A stretch of DNA of 55,035 nucleotides from JACJYE01 sp964432875. Its GTDB lineage: Bacteria > Bacteroidota > Bacteroidia > Chitinophagales > Saprospiraceae. The notes beneath the pieces are model-generated. The model did no database searches. It worked only from the letters and a program-made list of their open reading frames with translations, and was not told where the DNA came from. Location: assembly GCA_964432875.1 (NCBI GenBank), contig CAYSPJ010000020.1:1-55035 (forward strand), read 5' to 3'. The first letter of the stretch is position 1; the number at the start of each line of letters is the position of its first letter. Shown one piece after another: positions 27,628 to 36,829 of the stretch. The translations under genes and the position numbers were made by a program.

Positions 27628-29355
27628 ATGCGCATACTGCCATTACTGCTGCTGCTGGCCAGCAGCGCCCTCCCTCTCGCCGCCCAATCGGGTGCCCGGA
27701 ATAGCTATTTCACCATCACCTTCGACGAGAGCTTCAGCGCTTCGCCTTTGCAGGGGCGCTTGCTGCTGCTGTTGGCTGCCGATGGGGAAATAGAGCCCCG
27801 CTTCCAGCTCTCTGACGAGCCGCATACCGCCCAGGTGCTGGGCATCGATGTGGAAGACTGGAAGCCCGGAGAACCCGTCACTTTCGACGCCTCCGTTTTC
27901 GGCTACCCTGCAGAGAGCCTGCGCGACATCCCCTTTGGCTATTACTGGGTACAAGCTGTCTTCCACCACTACGAAACCTTCCGCCGTGCCGACGGGAAGG
28001 TGGTGAAGCTACCGATGGACCGCGGCGAAGGCCAGCAGTGGAACCGGGCGCCGGGTAACTTCTACAGCCTCCCGGCCCGGGTGGCCTTCACCCCCCAACA
28101 GCCCGCCAATACACAGGTCAAGCTCAGCGAAACCATCCCGCCTATCGAGCCGCCCAAGGATACGGAATACGTCAAACACATCAAAATCAGAAGCAAGCTG
28201 CTTAGTGATTTCTGGGGGCGCGATATGTATTTGGGCGCGCATGTCCTCCTGCCTCACGGCTTTGACGAGCATCCGGAGGCACAATATCCATTGGCTATTT
28301 TTCACGGGCACTTCCCCGCCGACTTGAGCGGCTGGCGCACCGTGCCACCGGATACGACCCAGCCCTGTATCTATAGCGAGCGCTTCAAGCTGGATTGCTA
28401 CAACCGCATCCAGCAGCAGGAGGCTTACGATTTTTACAAAATCTGGACCGGGCCTGATTTCCCTCGTGTGCTGGCCATCGAGATCCAGCATCCCAACCCC
28501 TACTACGACGATTCCTACGCCGTCAACTCGGCAAATCTTGGCCCTTACGGCGATGCCATCACCTACGAGCTTATCCCCTACATCGAGGCGCAGTTCCGCG
28601 GCATCGGGCAGGGCTGGGCGCGCTTCCTTTACGGCGGCTCCACTGGCGGCTGGGAGGCCCTGGCGGCCCAAGTCTTCTACCCCGAGGACTACAATGGCTG
28701 CTACGCCGCCTGCCCCGACCCCATCGACTTCCGCGCCTATTGCCTGGTCAATCTCTACGAAGACCAAAACGCCTATTACCTCGCCGGCCCCTTCCGCCGC
28801 ACCTTGCGCGCCGGCAAACGCGATTACCTCGGCCAGGTGAGCGCTACCCTGCGGGACATGAATTACAAAGAACTCGCCTTGGGTACCCACGGCCGCTCCG
28901 GCGACCAATGGGATATCTGGGAGGCTGTCTATTCTCCCGTCGATACCAACGGGTATCCCCAGCGCATCTGGGACAAATACACTGGCGAAATCAACCCTGC
29001 AGTGGCCGCCTACTGGCGGGAAAACTACGATTTGTCTTACATCTTGCGGCGCGATTGGACCGAGCTGGGGCCCAAGCTCCAGGGTAAAATCCACGTTTAC
29101 TGTGGCGACATGGACAATTTCTACCTCAACAACGCCGTCTATCTCCTCGAAGAATTTCTGGAGCAGACCACCAACCCCCACTACGATGGTAAAGTGGATT
29201 ACGGCGACCGGGCCGAGCACTGCTGGAATGGCGACCATGAGCAGCCCAACGCCATCTCCCGCCTGCGTTACCACCGCATGTTCATACCCAAGTGGGCAGA
29301 GCAGGTGCAGCAGCGTGCGCCGCGGGGGGCGGATTTAAAGAGTTGGAGATATTAG
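27628..29355 (+). CDS. Secreted alpha/beta-hydrolase, putative esterase (EsteraseD-like)
   Basis: 575 residues from the ATG at 27628, which begins directly with a signal peptide (MRILPLLLLLASS...AAQ). An ATG at 27601 in frame adds nine polar residues and is less likely. The N-terminal about 170 residues form a beta-type domain. The rest has the esterase fold with nucleophile elbow YGGSTGGWEA, an acid candidate in CGDMDNFYLNN and the histidine in AEHCWNGDH near the end. An HGHFP segment may form the oxyanion region. It probably hydrolyses an ester in the periplasm or outside; the substrate is unknown. Its own promoter element lies at 27552-27559. Confidence 0.8.
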   Translation: MRILPLLLLLASSALPLAAQSGARNSYFTITFDESFSASPLQGRLLLLLAADGEIEPRFQLSDEPHTAQVLGIDVEDWKPGEPVTFDASVFGYPAESLRDIPFGYYWVQAVFHHYETFRRADGKVVKLPMDRGEGQQWNRAPGNFYSLPARVAFTPQQPANTQVKLSETIPPIEPPKDTEYVKHIKIRSKLLSDFWGRDMYLGAHVLLPHGFDEHPEAQYPLAIFHGHFPADLSGWRTVPPDTTQPCIYSERFKLDCYNRIQQQEAYDFYKIWTGPDFPRVLAIEIQHPNPYYDDSYAVNSANLGPYGDAITYELIPYIEAQFRGIGQGWARFLYGGSTGGWEALAAQVFYPEDYNGCYAACPDPIDFRAYCLVNLYEDQNAYYLAGPFRRTLRAGKRDYLGQVSATLRDMNYKELALGTHGRSGDQWDIWEAVYSPVDTNGYPQRIWDKYTGEINPAVAAYWRENYDLSYILRRDWTELGPKLQGKIHVYCGDMDNFYLNNAVYLLEEFLEQTTNPHYDGKVDYGDRAEHCWNGDHEQPNAISRLRYHRMFIPKWAEQVQQRAPRGADLKSWRY

Positions 29356-29452
29356 CACTTGTCCAGGATAGTCAAGGAGTGCTGGCCTTGCCGAAAATCT
29401 CGACATAACGCGCAACGCACAGCTCGCAAATAATTAATAACAATATGTTCCC

Positions 29453-29460
29453 TATCTTTG
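29453..29460 (+). promoter_or_regulatory. Putative -7 element of the FdhF/YdeP-like gene
   Basis: TATCTTTG, an exact TAnnTTTG match, 71 bases before the ATG at 29531. The expected -33 TTTG is not evident in the AT-rich stretch upstream. Confidence 0.45.
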
Positions 29461-29530
29461 CTCCCCAGATAGAGACCAGACCATAGCGTGAACCAGGCGT
29501 TCATGACGCCATTTTTCTGAAAAAACCACA

Positions 29531-31867
29531 ATGAAAGAGATACCAGAGCGGGACGAGCCTCAGTCCGCAAAAACAGTGCAAAGCGGCGCACAGCCGCCGG
29601 AAAAACACACCGGCATCATCATCAAAAAGCCAGAGATCAAAGCGTCTGGCGCTAGCAGCGTGCTCGCTGCTTTGAGCTACGCCCGCAAACACATGGCGGT
29701 ACGCGATGCTGCCAAGACGCTATCCCTCCTCAATCAAAAGGGGGGCATCGACTGCCCAGGCTGCGCCTGGCCCGACCCCGACGACGAGCGCTCCCGCCGA
29801 GCTGAATACTGCAAAAACGGCGTCAAAGCCATCGCCGAAGAAGCTCAAAATAAACGCATCGGGCGAGAGTTCTTCTCCCAGCATAGCGTAGTCGAGCTGC
29901 AGGGCTGGAGTGATTTCGAATTAGGCAAGCAAGGCCGGCTCGCCGAGCCGCTCGTATTACGCGAGGGTGCCGCTCATTACGAGCCCATCTCCTGGGAGGA
30001 GGCTTTTGGCCTCGTCGCTCGCGAGCTCAACGCCCTGCCTTCGCCCGACGAGGCCATCTTTTACACCTCGGGACGCACCAGCAACGAGGCTGCTTTCCTC
30101 TACCAACTCTTCGTGCGCGAGTTCGGCACCAACAACCTGCCCAGCACTGCTAATATGTGCCATGAGTCCAGCAACCATGCTTTAACGGACGCCCTCGGCA
30201 GCGGCAAAGGCACCGTGACGCTGGCCGATTTTTACGAAGCTGAGCTCATCATCATCATCGGGCAAAACCCCGGCGCCAACCATCCGCGTATGTTGAACGC
30301 CCTGGAGCGCTGCAAGGAAAAGGGCGGCCAAATCATCGCCATCAACCCCCTGCCCGAAGCCGGGCTGATAGCCCTGGCCAACCCTCAGCGGGCTAAACGG
30401 CCCTTTTCTGCAGCCCTTCCTTTGTCCGATCTCTTCCTACAAGTTAAAATCAACGGCGATGTGCCCCTGCTGAAGGCCATCATGCTGCTCCTATGGCACG
30501 AAGAGCGCAACGCTCCGGGCATCGCCTTCGACTGGGACTTCATCACCGAAAAAACAGCGGGCTACGAAGCTTTTATCAACGACCTCAAAAAATACGATTT
30601 CGAAGAATTAGCCCAAGCCAGCGGTGTACCGCGAGCGGACATCAAAAAAGCAGCGCAAATGCTGTTGCGCAAGCAGAAGGTCATCATCTGCTGGGCGATG
30701 GGCTTGACCCAGCACAAAAATGGGGTGGACAATGTGCGCGAAGCCGTCAACCTGCTGCTGCTCAAAGGTGCCGTCGGGCGCCCAGGCGCAGGTGCCTGCC
30801 CGGTGCGCGGGCACAGCAACGTGCAAGGCGACCGCACCATGGGCATCTACGAAGCGCCCAAGCCAGAATTCCTGGACGGTCTCAAAGCCACTTTCGGTTT
30901 CGAGCCGCCCCGCCAGCACGGCTATACCGTCGTCGATGCCATCCAAGCGATGCACCAGGGCCACGCCACGGTCTTTTTCGCCCTGGGTGGCAACTTTCTC
31001 TCTGCAGCCCCGGATACCGAGTACACCGCGCAAGCCTTGCGCAGCTGTCGGCTGACGGTGCAAGTCTCGACCAAGCTCAACCGCAGCCACCTCATACATG
31101 GCCAGCAGGCGCTGATCCTGCCTTGCCTGGGGCGCACCGATAAAGACGTCCAGGCCAGCGGCCTACAATTGGTGAGCACTGAAAACTCGATGGCCGTCGT
31201 GCAGTCCTCCCAAGGAGTGCTGGCACCGCCTTCCGAGCACCTGCGCAGCGAACCGGCCATCGTCGCGGGGCTGGCCAAAGCGACCCTGGGACAAAGCTCC
31301 AAAGTAGATTGGGATAAAATGCTCGAGGATTACAGCCACATCCGCCAAGCGATTGAACAGGTGGTACCGGGTTTTGAGGATTATAACGTCCGCCTGCGCC
31401 GCCCCGGAGGCTTTTACCTGCCCAATAGTGCCCGTGAACAACGCTTCGATACGGATTCCGGCAAAGCTCAGTTTGCGCTGGTCTCCCTCCCTTCCCATCA
31501 ATTGGCCCCAGACGAGTATCTGATGATGACCATCCGCAGCCACGACCAGTTCAATACCACGATTTACAGCCTGGACGACCGCTACCGGGGCATCTATCGG
31601 GAGCGGCGGGTAGTGATGATGAACCGCCAAGATATGGCCCAAGCGAGCCTGCATCCAGGGCAAGTCGTCAACCTGGTGGGGAGCTATCAGGGCGAGGAGC
31701 GCGCCGCTAGCCGGTTCATCATCGTCCCTTACGATATCCCCCGGGGCTGCGTAGCGACCTATTTCCCTGAAGCCAATGTTTTGGTGCCGATTGGCGCCTA
31801 CGCCCGGCTTAGTAAAACGCCCATCTCCAAGAGTATCCCCGTGCGGGTGATACCAGCGGAAGGGTGA
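29531..31867 (+). CDS. FdhF/YdeP family molybdopterin oxidoreductase
   Basis: 778 residues of the molybdopterin oxidoreductase superfamily, in the YdeP branch of formate-dehydrogenase-like proteins. The N-terminal Cys75-x2-Cys78 and later Cys94 could bind an Fe-S cluster in a reduced form of the usual ferredoxin-like motif. Cofactor-binding regions include YTSGRTSNEAAFLYQLF, NMCHESSN, IIIGQNPGANHPRML and, near the C-terminus, the molydopterin dinucleotide-binding fold with TIRSHDQFNTTIYS. No signal peptide is seen, so the enzyme is cytosolic. No FdhD or electron-transfer partner is encoded nearby. YdeP relatives are linked to acid or anaerobic stress; the substrate here is uncertain. Confidence 0.88.
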   Translation: MKEIPERDEPQSAKTVQSGAQPPEKHTGIIIKKPEIKASGASSVLAALSYARKHMAVRDAAKTLSLLNQKGGIDCPGCAWPDPDDERSRRAEYCKNGVKAIAEEAQNKRIGREFFSQHSVVELQGWSDFELGKQGRLAEPLVLREGAAHYEPISWEEAFGLVARELNALPSPDEAIFYTSGRTSNEAAFLYQLFVREFGTNNLPSTANMCHESSNHALTDALGSGKGTVTLADFYEAELIIIIGQNPGANHPRMLNALERCKEKGGQIIAINPLPEAGLIALANPQRAKRPFSAALPLSDLFLQVKINGDVPLLKAIMLLLWHEERNAPGIAFDWDFITEKTAGYEAFINDLKKYDFEELAQASGVPRADIKKAAQMLLRKQKVIICWAMGLTQHKNGVDNVREAVNLLLLKGAVGRPGAGACPVRGHSNVQGDRTMGIYEAPKPEFLDGLKATFGFEPPRQHGYTVVDAIQAMHQGHATVFFALGGNFLSAAPDTEYTAQALRSCRLTVQVSTKLNRSHLIHGQQALILPCLGRTDKDVQASGLQLVSTENSMAVVQSSQGVLAPPSEHLRSEPAIVAGLAKATLGQSSKVDWDKMLEDYSHIRQAIEQVVPGFEDYNVRLRRPGGFYLPNSAREQRFDTDSGKAQFALVSLPSHQLAPDEYLMMTIRSHDQFNTTIYSLDDRYRGIYRERRVVMMNRQDMAQASLHPGQVVNLVGSYQGEERAASRFIIVPYDIPRGCVATYFPEANVLVPIGAYARLSKTPISKSIPVRVIPAEG

Positions 31868-31907
31868 TGGGCAACAAACTCATTATTTGCCAAACCGGAA
31901 TCCGAAC

Positions 31908-32927
31908 TCAAATTGCTAGCTGCAGCTGCTTTTTGAGCAGCTCATAATAAGCGACATACAAAGCCCAATACCGCTCCAGCGCATCGCTCTGGCTGGGCGG
32001 CAGGCCTGCCAGCCCCTGTAATGCGCTGACTTTTAAACGCACATTGGCGCGATACCACTGGTAGTAAGTAAAGAGCAGCCAGTCTTCATCGCAGGTAATG
32101 CAGGGGTTTTGCCGGAAGTAAGCCTGTAAAAAAGGGGTTTCCAGATGCCGGCAGTGGAAGTAATCGAGGTCCATGCATAGGAAGGCCAGTTCATCAAGCA
32201 CATCCACCTGCCGAAAATGGTCGTTAAATTCAATACAATCAAAGATCACGGGCTTGTCCAGCAGAAAGATGTTGTGTGAATGCAGGTCGCCATGTCCATC
32301 AATAACATAACCCTGCCTGCTGCGCCTTCTGAAGCCGGCGGCATGGCCACTCAGGAATTTTTGGGCGAAGGAGATGCTGTTGCTCAGCGTTTTGGCGGCC
32401 GTCGGCCCAAAGATTTCAGTCAGATAAGGCGCAACGCTTTCCAGGTTCGTGAAGTCAGTTCGAAAGCGGTTGATATCTGGTGCTTGCTTCAAGCCAGGGG
32501 CTTGGCGGTGGAAGCTGGCTAGCATTTCGGCCAATTGCCGCATATCCGCAGGCGCTACCCGCCCCTCTTCCAGCAAGAGGTTCATTTGGCGGGTGCTGTC
32601 CATGCGCTTCATTTTTACGGCATAGTCGATGATTTCACCTTCCATGTCCAGTAGCGGCCCCTGTGCAGATTGTACAATTGGCACTACTCCCAGGTAAAAC
32701 TCGCCAGCCAAGCGACGATTGAGCTCCAGCTCGCGCTGGCAGTAGAAACGTCGTTGTTCGAGAGAGGAGAAATCGAGGAAATCAAAGCGGACTGGCTTTT
32801 TGATTTTATAAGCATAAGGGCCAGCCAGGATAACCCAGGATATATGGGTCTCGATCAGTTCATCCGCTCCGGAAGCGTAGGCAGCTGCCAGCCCGAGCCG
32901 GAGTTGTTGTACTTGTGCGCTGTCCAT
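31908..32927 (-). CDS. Aminoglycoside phosphotransferase-fold protein (COG2187)
   Basis: 339 residues. A kinase-like fold with the nucleotide lysine in YAYKIKKPVRFDFLDFSS, the catalytic motif HGDLHSHNIF and the metal-binding DxxxF in IFDCIEFND. The sequence belongs to the COG2187 group, which in many bacteria is the N-terminal half of a two-domain protein whose C-terminal half is a P-loop ATPase like the product of the gene just upstream. Here the two halves are separate genes about 40 bases apart. It is not expected to give aminoglycoside resistance; the natural substrate is unknown. It is the last gene of the minus-strand run from hemN. Confidence 0.82.
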   Translation of the reverse strand: MDSAQVQQLRLGLAAAYASGADELIETHISWVILAGPYAYKIKKPVRFDFLDFSSLEQRRFYCQRELELNRRLAGEFYLGVVPIVQSAQGPLLDMEGEIIDYAVKMKRMDSTRQMNLLLEEGRVAPADMRQLAEMLASFHRQAPGLKQAPDINRFRTDFTNLESVAPYLTEIFGPTAAKTLSNSISFAQKFLSGHAAGFRRRSRQGYVIDGHGDLHSHNIFLLDKPVIFDCIEFNDHFRQVDVLDELAFLCMDLDYFHCRHLETPFLQAYFRQNPCITCDEDWLLFTYYQWYRANVRLKVSALQGLAGLPPSQSDALERYWALYVAYYELLKKQLQLAI

Positions 32928-32965
32928 TGTATGGTATTTTATGAGCCTGCTACCATATCAACACT

Positions 32966-33502
32966 TCAAAAGCACAAATAAGCGAGTGCCTTTTCCACCA
33001 TCGCTTCCAAATCCTCTGATTCTAGGGCGAGGTGCTGGTACTCCAGTGGTAACCAGGAGGTTTTTATTTTTAGATAAACCTCATAGTCTGCTTCGCTATA
33101 ATCCCTTTTTTGCGATAAGCGGCTTTTCACTAAATCTTCCGGCGCCTGCACCAAAATCCAGAAAACCGGTATGTGGTGGCGTTGACCAATTTGGTGATAA
33201 CTTTGGCGAAGGGAAGGAAGGTAGAAGGTGCCATCAACCACTACTGGCAGGTTTTCCACTAGCGCTTGAACAGCACGAGACTCCATCTTCTGATAGACCC
33301 GCTGCTTGTCTGCTGCGCTATACTCACCTCTCATGCCCAGCTCATCGCGGATGATATCCGTATTAAAATGCTTGGCCCCCAAGGCTTGGGCCAGGGCTTG
33401 AGCAAAAGTAGTCTTGCCCGTACCCGGTAGGCCGAGCACGACCACCAACATAGCTTGCTGATTAGCGCCTTGCGTAGGCAACGGCATGCCCTTGGTTTTC
33501 AT
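32966..33502 (-). CDS. P-loop kinase-like ATPase (COG0645)
   Basis: 178 residues from the ATG at 33502; a GTG at 33529 in frame would overlap the stop of the upstream gene as GTGA and give 187 residues. Walker A is GLPGTGKTTFAQAL near the N-terminus. The following NTDIIRDELG segment and the VVVDGTFY strand are typical of the zeta-toxin/gluconokinase-like COG0645 group. A lid-type arginine region (SRLSQKRDYSEADYEVY) is also visible. In other bacteria this domain is fused to the COG2187 kinase-like protein encoded next to it, so the two probably form one enzyme. Confidence 0.82.
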   Translation of the reverse strand: MKTKGMPLPTQGANQQAMLVVVLGLPGTGKTTFAQALAQALGAKHFNTDIIRDELGMRGEYSAADKQRVYQKMESRAVQALVENLPVVVDGTFYLPSLRQSYHQIGQRHHIPVFWILVQAPEDLVKSRLSQKRDYSEADYEVYLKIKTSWLPLEYQHLALESEDLEAMVEKALAYLCF

Positions 33503-33525
33503 GGGGACATTTTTGAAAATCAAAA

Positions 33526-34416
33526 TCACCGCACTACGAGCACGGGGGCCTGGCTGAGCCGGTCCAGCAGTTTTTCGGTAACGCTACCAAAAAAGAAAGC
33601 TTCCAAAGGCGTGTGCCCTCTTGCTCCCATGATAATGAGCGGCGCGTTTTTTTCGGCAGCAAAGGCCTCGATATGATGGGCGATGTTGTAGCGCTCATTC
33701 TCCACAAAGGTCATTTCAAAAGCATGGGTTGGGAGGTCGTTTTCCTCCATGAAGCGGTGGTAAGCTTGCTGGGCTGATTCCAGCAACACCCCCCGATAGC
33801 CCGTGCCCGGGCGCGAGCGTGAGTAGTAGTCTTCCGGGGGGAGGTCCACCACATATAGCCCGTAGATGGTTACGTCCGGCAACCTTTCCTGTACGAGCCG
33901 CGCCGCATCTAAGGCGCGCTTGGAGTGTTTGGAGAAATCCAGGGGGACGATGATGCTCCTCACCGTCTTGGTATGGCCAACCGGCAAGAACAGCACATTG
34001 CAATCTGTGTTGCGCACCACCCGCCTGGCCGTAATGCCGCTGCCTTCGCTGACGGCCTTTTTACCCACGGCCAGCAAACTGATCTCTTTGACTTTGACCC
34101 AGTGGACTAGTTTTTCGTAGGGCTTGCCTTCGATCACTTCGACGGCATAATCCAAGGTACCACCACCCTTGCCGAGCGCTTCGGCGGCATCCAGGCCGAT
34201 TTTGTCCCGCACTTTCTCATCCACCGGGTATTCTGGTGCGAAGAGCTTCTGAAACTCCACATCGATATTGGCTGGCACGGTAAAATCCTGGATGATGTGG
34301 ACGAAATAAGCCTTGTCAATCCCCAAGGCCTCAGCATTGTGGGCGACGAATTGCAGCACCTCCCGGTCCATGCTGGAGAGGTCTAGCGCTACTAATGCCC
34401 GGTTGAAGGTTTGCAT
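33526..34416 (-). CDS. Universal stress protein, two UspA domains
   Basis: 296 residues with two tandem UspA folds (about 1-147 and 154-296). The first begins NRALVALDLSS and the second RSIIVPLDFSKHS. The second carries the ATP-binding signature G-x2-G-x9-G-S as GARGHTPLEAFFFGSVTEKLL; the first has a degenerate form (GKKAVSEGSGITARRVV). Such proteins help cells survive energy or oxygen limitation. The gene lies 80 bases after hemN and touches the COG0645 gene, so all four minus-strand genes are probably expressed together. Confidence 0.9.
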   Translation of the reverse strand: MQTFNRALVALDLSSMDREVLQFVAHNAEALGIDKAYFVHIIQDFTVPANIDVEFQKLFAPEYPVDEKVRDKIGLDAAEALGKGGGTLDYAVEVIEGKPYEKLVHWVKVKEISLLAVGKKAVSEGSGITARRVVRNTDCNVLFLPVGHTKTVRSIIVPLDFSKHSKRALDAARLVQERLPDVTIYGLYVVDLPPEDYYSRSRPGTGYRGVLLESAQQAYHRFMEENDLPTHAFEMTFVENERYNIAHHIEAFAAEKNAPLIIMGARGHTPLEAFFFGSVTEKLLDRLSQAPVLVVR

Positions 34417-34496
34417 AGCTCGTGTTTTTATATTGTCATTTGGGCCGTTGCCATTTTCCTGTCTCCTCTCGAGCAGCCACCTGGGTAGCGCCAGCC

Positions 34497-35849
34497 TTAC
34501 ACTACTTGGCTAAACAACTGCCCTTCTGGCTGCTTGCGCCAATAGCGGGCATCGAGCGCCAAGCAGATGTTGCGCAAGAAAGCCTGCCCTTTGGGTGTCA
34601 CTTTCAGCTGGAAAGGATAACGTATGACCAAGCCATCCGCTTCTAGGGGAGCGAGGCGCTCCAGGCCTTCATACAGGGCCTCGCACTGGAATTCGGGCTG
34701 ATACCAAATCGTCTCGTGCCGGCACATGATGTTGAGGATGTGACGGCGCAGGATTTGATCTTCTTGGCTCAGCAGGTGCCCCTTTACGATGGGGAAACGG
34801 CCTTGGCCCACCAATTGCTGATAGGTTTCGATCTGTTTTTCATTCTGCACGTAAGCGTCCCAGCTATCGCTGATAGAAGAAGCGCCCAAGGCAATACTCA
34901 GGCCCGTGTAAAAGGGCGTATAGCCCATGAAGTTGCGGTGTAGCGATCCATCTTCCATGGCCCGGTAGAGACTGTCTTTGGGTAGGGCGAAGTGGTCCAT
35001 GCCGATTTCGATATACCCGGCTTGCTCCAGCAGCTTACGGCCTAGTTCGTAGAGTTCACGCTTAGCTTTGCCTTGTGGGAGGTCGGCTTCGGAATAAGCG
35101 CGCTGGCTCGGCTTGATCCAGGGGACATGGGCGTAGCTATAAAAAGCGATGCGCTCGGGTAGGAATTTCTTCACTTTGGCAATCGTATCGCTGATATGTG
35201 CCTTAGTTTGCAGCGGCAGGCCGAAGATGAGGTCGTAGTTGATCGACTGATAGCCCAAGCGGCGCGCTTGGTAAGTTACGCGGTGCACATCCTCAAAAGA
35301 TTGCCGACGATTGATGATGCCTAGTATTTCCGGCGCAAAATCCTGCACGCCGATGCTGATGCGGTTGAAGCCAAGCTCACGCAATACTAGCAGGTGCTCG
35401 CGGGTAGTGCTATTGGGGTGGGCTTCAAAGCTGAATTCACGCTCTTCGGGTAGCTCCACGGTTTCAAGTATCCCCTCTACCAGGCGGCGTAGGCTGGCCG
35501 GCGAGAAAAAAGTGGGCGTGCCTCCCCCCAAGTGCAACTCTCTCAAGAGAGGCTTCTCGGGTAACAAACTTGCATAAAGCTTCCACTCCTGCAATACGCT
35601 TTCGATATAAGGCGACTCCAGGCCGTGGTTTTTCGTAATCCGCTTATTGCAGCCGCAATAGGTACATAAGCTTTCACAAAAAGGCAAGTGAATGTAAAGG
35701 CTGACCGCCCGGCCTTGTCGGAAGGCGTTCAACACGCGTGCCTTCCAGGCATCCTCGGTTGGGCATTCGCCGCTCCAGTATGGCACCGTCGGGTAGCTGG
35801 TATAGCGCGGTGCGGGCACATTATATTTTTTCAATAGGTTGGAATGCAT
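34497..35849 (-). CDS. hemN: Oxygen-independent coproporphyrinogen III oxidase
   Basis: 450 residues, a radical SAM enzyme that converts coproporphyrinogen III to protoporphyrinogen IX in heme synthesis without oxygen. The cluster motif is Cys58-x3-Cys62-x2-Cys65 (CESLCTYCGC), with the further Cys67 typical of true HemN. The GGGTP motif (LHLGGGTPTFF), the N-terminal arm PAPRYTSYPTVP and the HemN C-terminal domain are all present, so it is HemN and not the HemW-like paralogue. It heads the minus-strand run that includes the universal stress protein, consistent with expression under low oxygen. Confidence 0.95.
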   Translation of the reverse strand: MHSNLLKKYNVPAPRYTSYPTVPYWSGECPTEDAWKARVLNAFRQGRAVSLYIHLPFCESLCTYCGCNKRITKNHGLESPYIESVLQEWKLYASLLPEKPLLRELHLGGGTPTFFSPASLRRLVEGILETVELPEEREFSFEAHPNSTTREHLLVLRELGFNRISIGVQDFAPEILGIINRRQSFEDVHRVTYQARRLGYQSINYDLIFGLPLQTKAHISDTIAKVKKFLPERIAFYSYAHVPWIKPSQRAYSEADLPQGKAKRELYELGRKLLEQAGYIEIGMDHFALPKDSLYRAMEDGSLHRNFMGYTPFYTGLSIALGASSISDSWDAYVQNEKQIETYQQLVGQGRFPIVKGHLLSQEDQILRRHILNIMCRHETIWYQPEFQCEALYEGLERLAPLEADGLVIRYPFQLKVTPKGQAFLRNICLALDARYWRKQPEGQLFSQVV

Positions 35850-35923
35850 GCTGCTAGCTTTTGCTGTTCATGGACGTCTTATAAAATTCGGAAGTTGAGC
35901 GCAAATTAGTGCCAAAACCCCAC

Positions 35924-35931
35924 CAAAGATA
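35924..35931 (-). promoter_or_regulatory. Putative -7 element of hemN
   Basis: Reads TATCTTTG on the minus strand, an exact TAnnTTTG match, 75 bases before the hemN ATG. Confidence 0.45.
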
Positions 35932-35964
35932 TCGGCTCTGAGTAAGGGGGGGAAATGATGAAGG

Positions 35965-35991
35965 TCACCAACCGGCGGTGATAATTGTCAC
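35965..35991. promoter_or_regulatory. CRP/FNR-type dyad upstream of hemN
   Basis: GTGATAATTGTCAC (35978-35991) contains GTGA-N6-TCAC, the half-site spacing of the CRP/FNR superfamily. A further TCACC at 35965-35969 forms a second inverted repeat with GGTGA (35977-35981). The dyad centre is about 68 bases before the expected hemN transcription start, a normal activator position. It lies between divergent genes and could serve either. No regulator gene is in the window. Confidence 0.4.
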
Positions 35992-36055
35992 GCATCGCGG
36001 GCTCGTTTGCCAACAAATGACCTGGCAGGCTGTTAGGTTTACTAAAGCTTGTTTG

Positions 36056-36682
36056 ATGGATAATATCTGGATTTATTTCAAAAACCTCTTTGCCAAAGCC
36101 GAACAAAGCAGCCCCTCCCAGCCTTTGATCCATGAACTGATTGAGCGTTCTGATTCAGAAACAGAAGATTATCAGCGCTGGAAAAACACCCTGGTCTGCC
36201 GCCGGTTGATGGATTGGCTCGACAACCAATACGCTGTTTACCGCGTATTGCCACAGGATGTAGACGAAGGCCTGGATTTCTTGGATACGCCCTCTTCCAA
36301 AGGCTTTGTAATACACTTCCACCAGACGCGCTATAGCCTCCGGGATGCCACTCACTTCTTCGATTATCTCAAAGAGCAGGTCTTAGGTTTGGGCTATCGG
36401 CCTCAGATTTCCGATACGCGCACTTACCACCGCTCAAGCTGGGTGGAGACCGTTGAACGGCACTACCTCAAGCCGCGCCCTCATTTCCCGGTTGAGGAGG
36501 AGATGGGCGGGAAAATAGACCAGAAATTTGGCAACATCCTCATCGAACTAGAACTACGCAACGACCAGGCCTACAACCTGCGCTTCCGCGCCACGAGTTA
36601 TAACGACCGCCTCTATGAAGAAGCAGAAGATTTTCAAGAGTTGATGAAGCAGGTATTAGCACCTGGGCAGCGGGATAATTAG
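36056..36682 (+). CDS. Hypothetical cytosolic protein
   Basis: 208 residues from the ATG at 36056 (MDNIWIYFKNLF); the frame is open back to 35978 but that part crosses the regulatory region and is not protein-like. It is mixed alpha/beta and charged, with no signal peptide, membrane segment or catalytic motif. Conspicuous phrases are FVIHFHQTRYSLRDATHFFDYLKEQV and the C-terminal NILIELELRNDQAYNLRF. Its composition and codon use look like a real gene. It is probably a Bacteroidota-specific conserved protein of unknown function. Confidence 0.7.
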   Translation: MDNIWIYFKNLFAKAEQSSPSQPLIHELIERSDSETEDYQRWKNTLVCRRLMDWLDNQYAVYRVLPQDVDEGLDFLDTPSSKGFVIHFHQTRYSLRDATHFFDYLKEQVLGLGYRPQISDTRTYHRSSWVETVERHYLKPRPHFPVEEEMGGKIDQKFGNILIELELRNDQAYNLRFRATSYNDRLYEEAEDFQELMKQVLAPGQRDN

Positions 36683-36829
36683 GTCTGCCCATTTAGTCGA
36701 GTACCTGAGCTATAGAACGCTAGGCTGGCGAAGGCCAAAAAACCGGAGTTTTCTCCATTTTGCCTGCTTTGTGCAGGTATTCCGAAAAAATGAATAATTT
36801 TAAGGCTTATTGCCTGAATATAAAACACC

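Noticed and set aside
31908..32927. An aminoglycoside resistance gene
   Set aside because: The phosphotransferase fold is shared by many kinases. This sequence belongs to the COG2187 group, which pairs with COG0645 ATPases and is not known to act on aminoglycosides.
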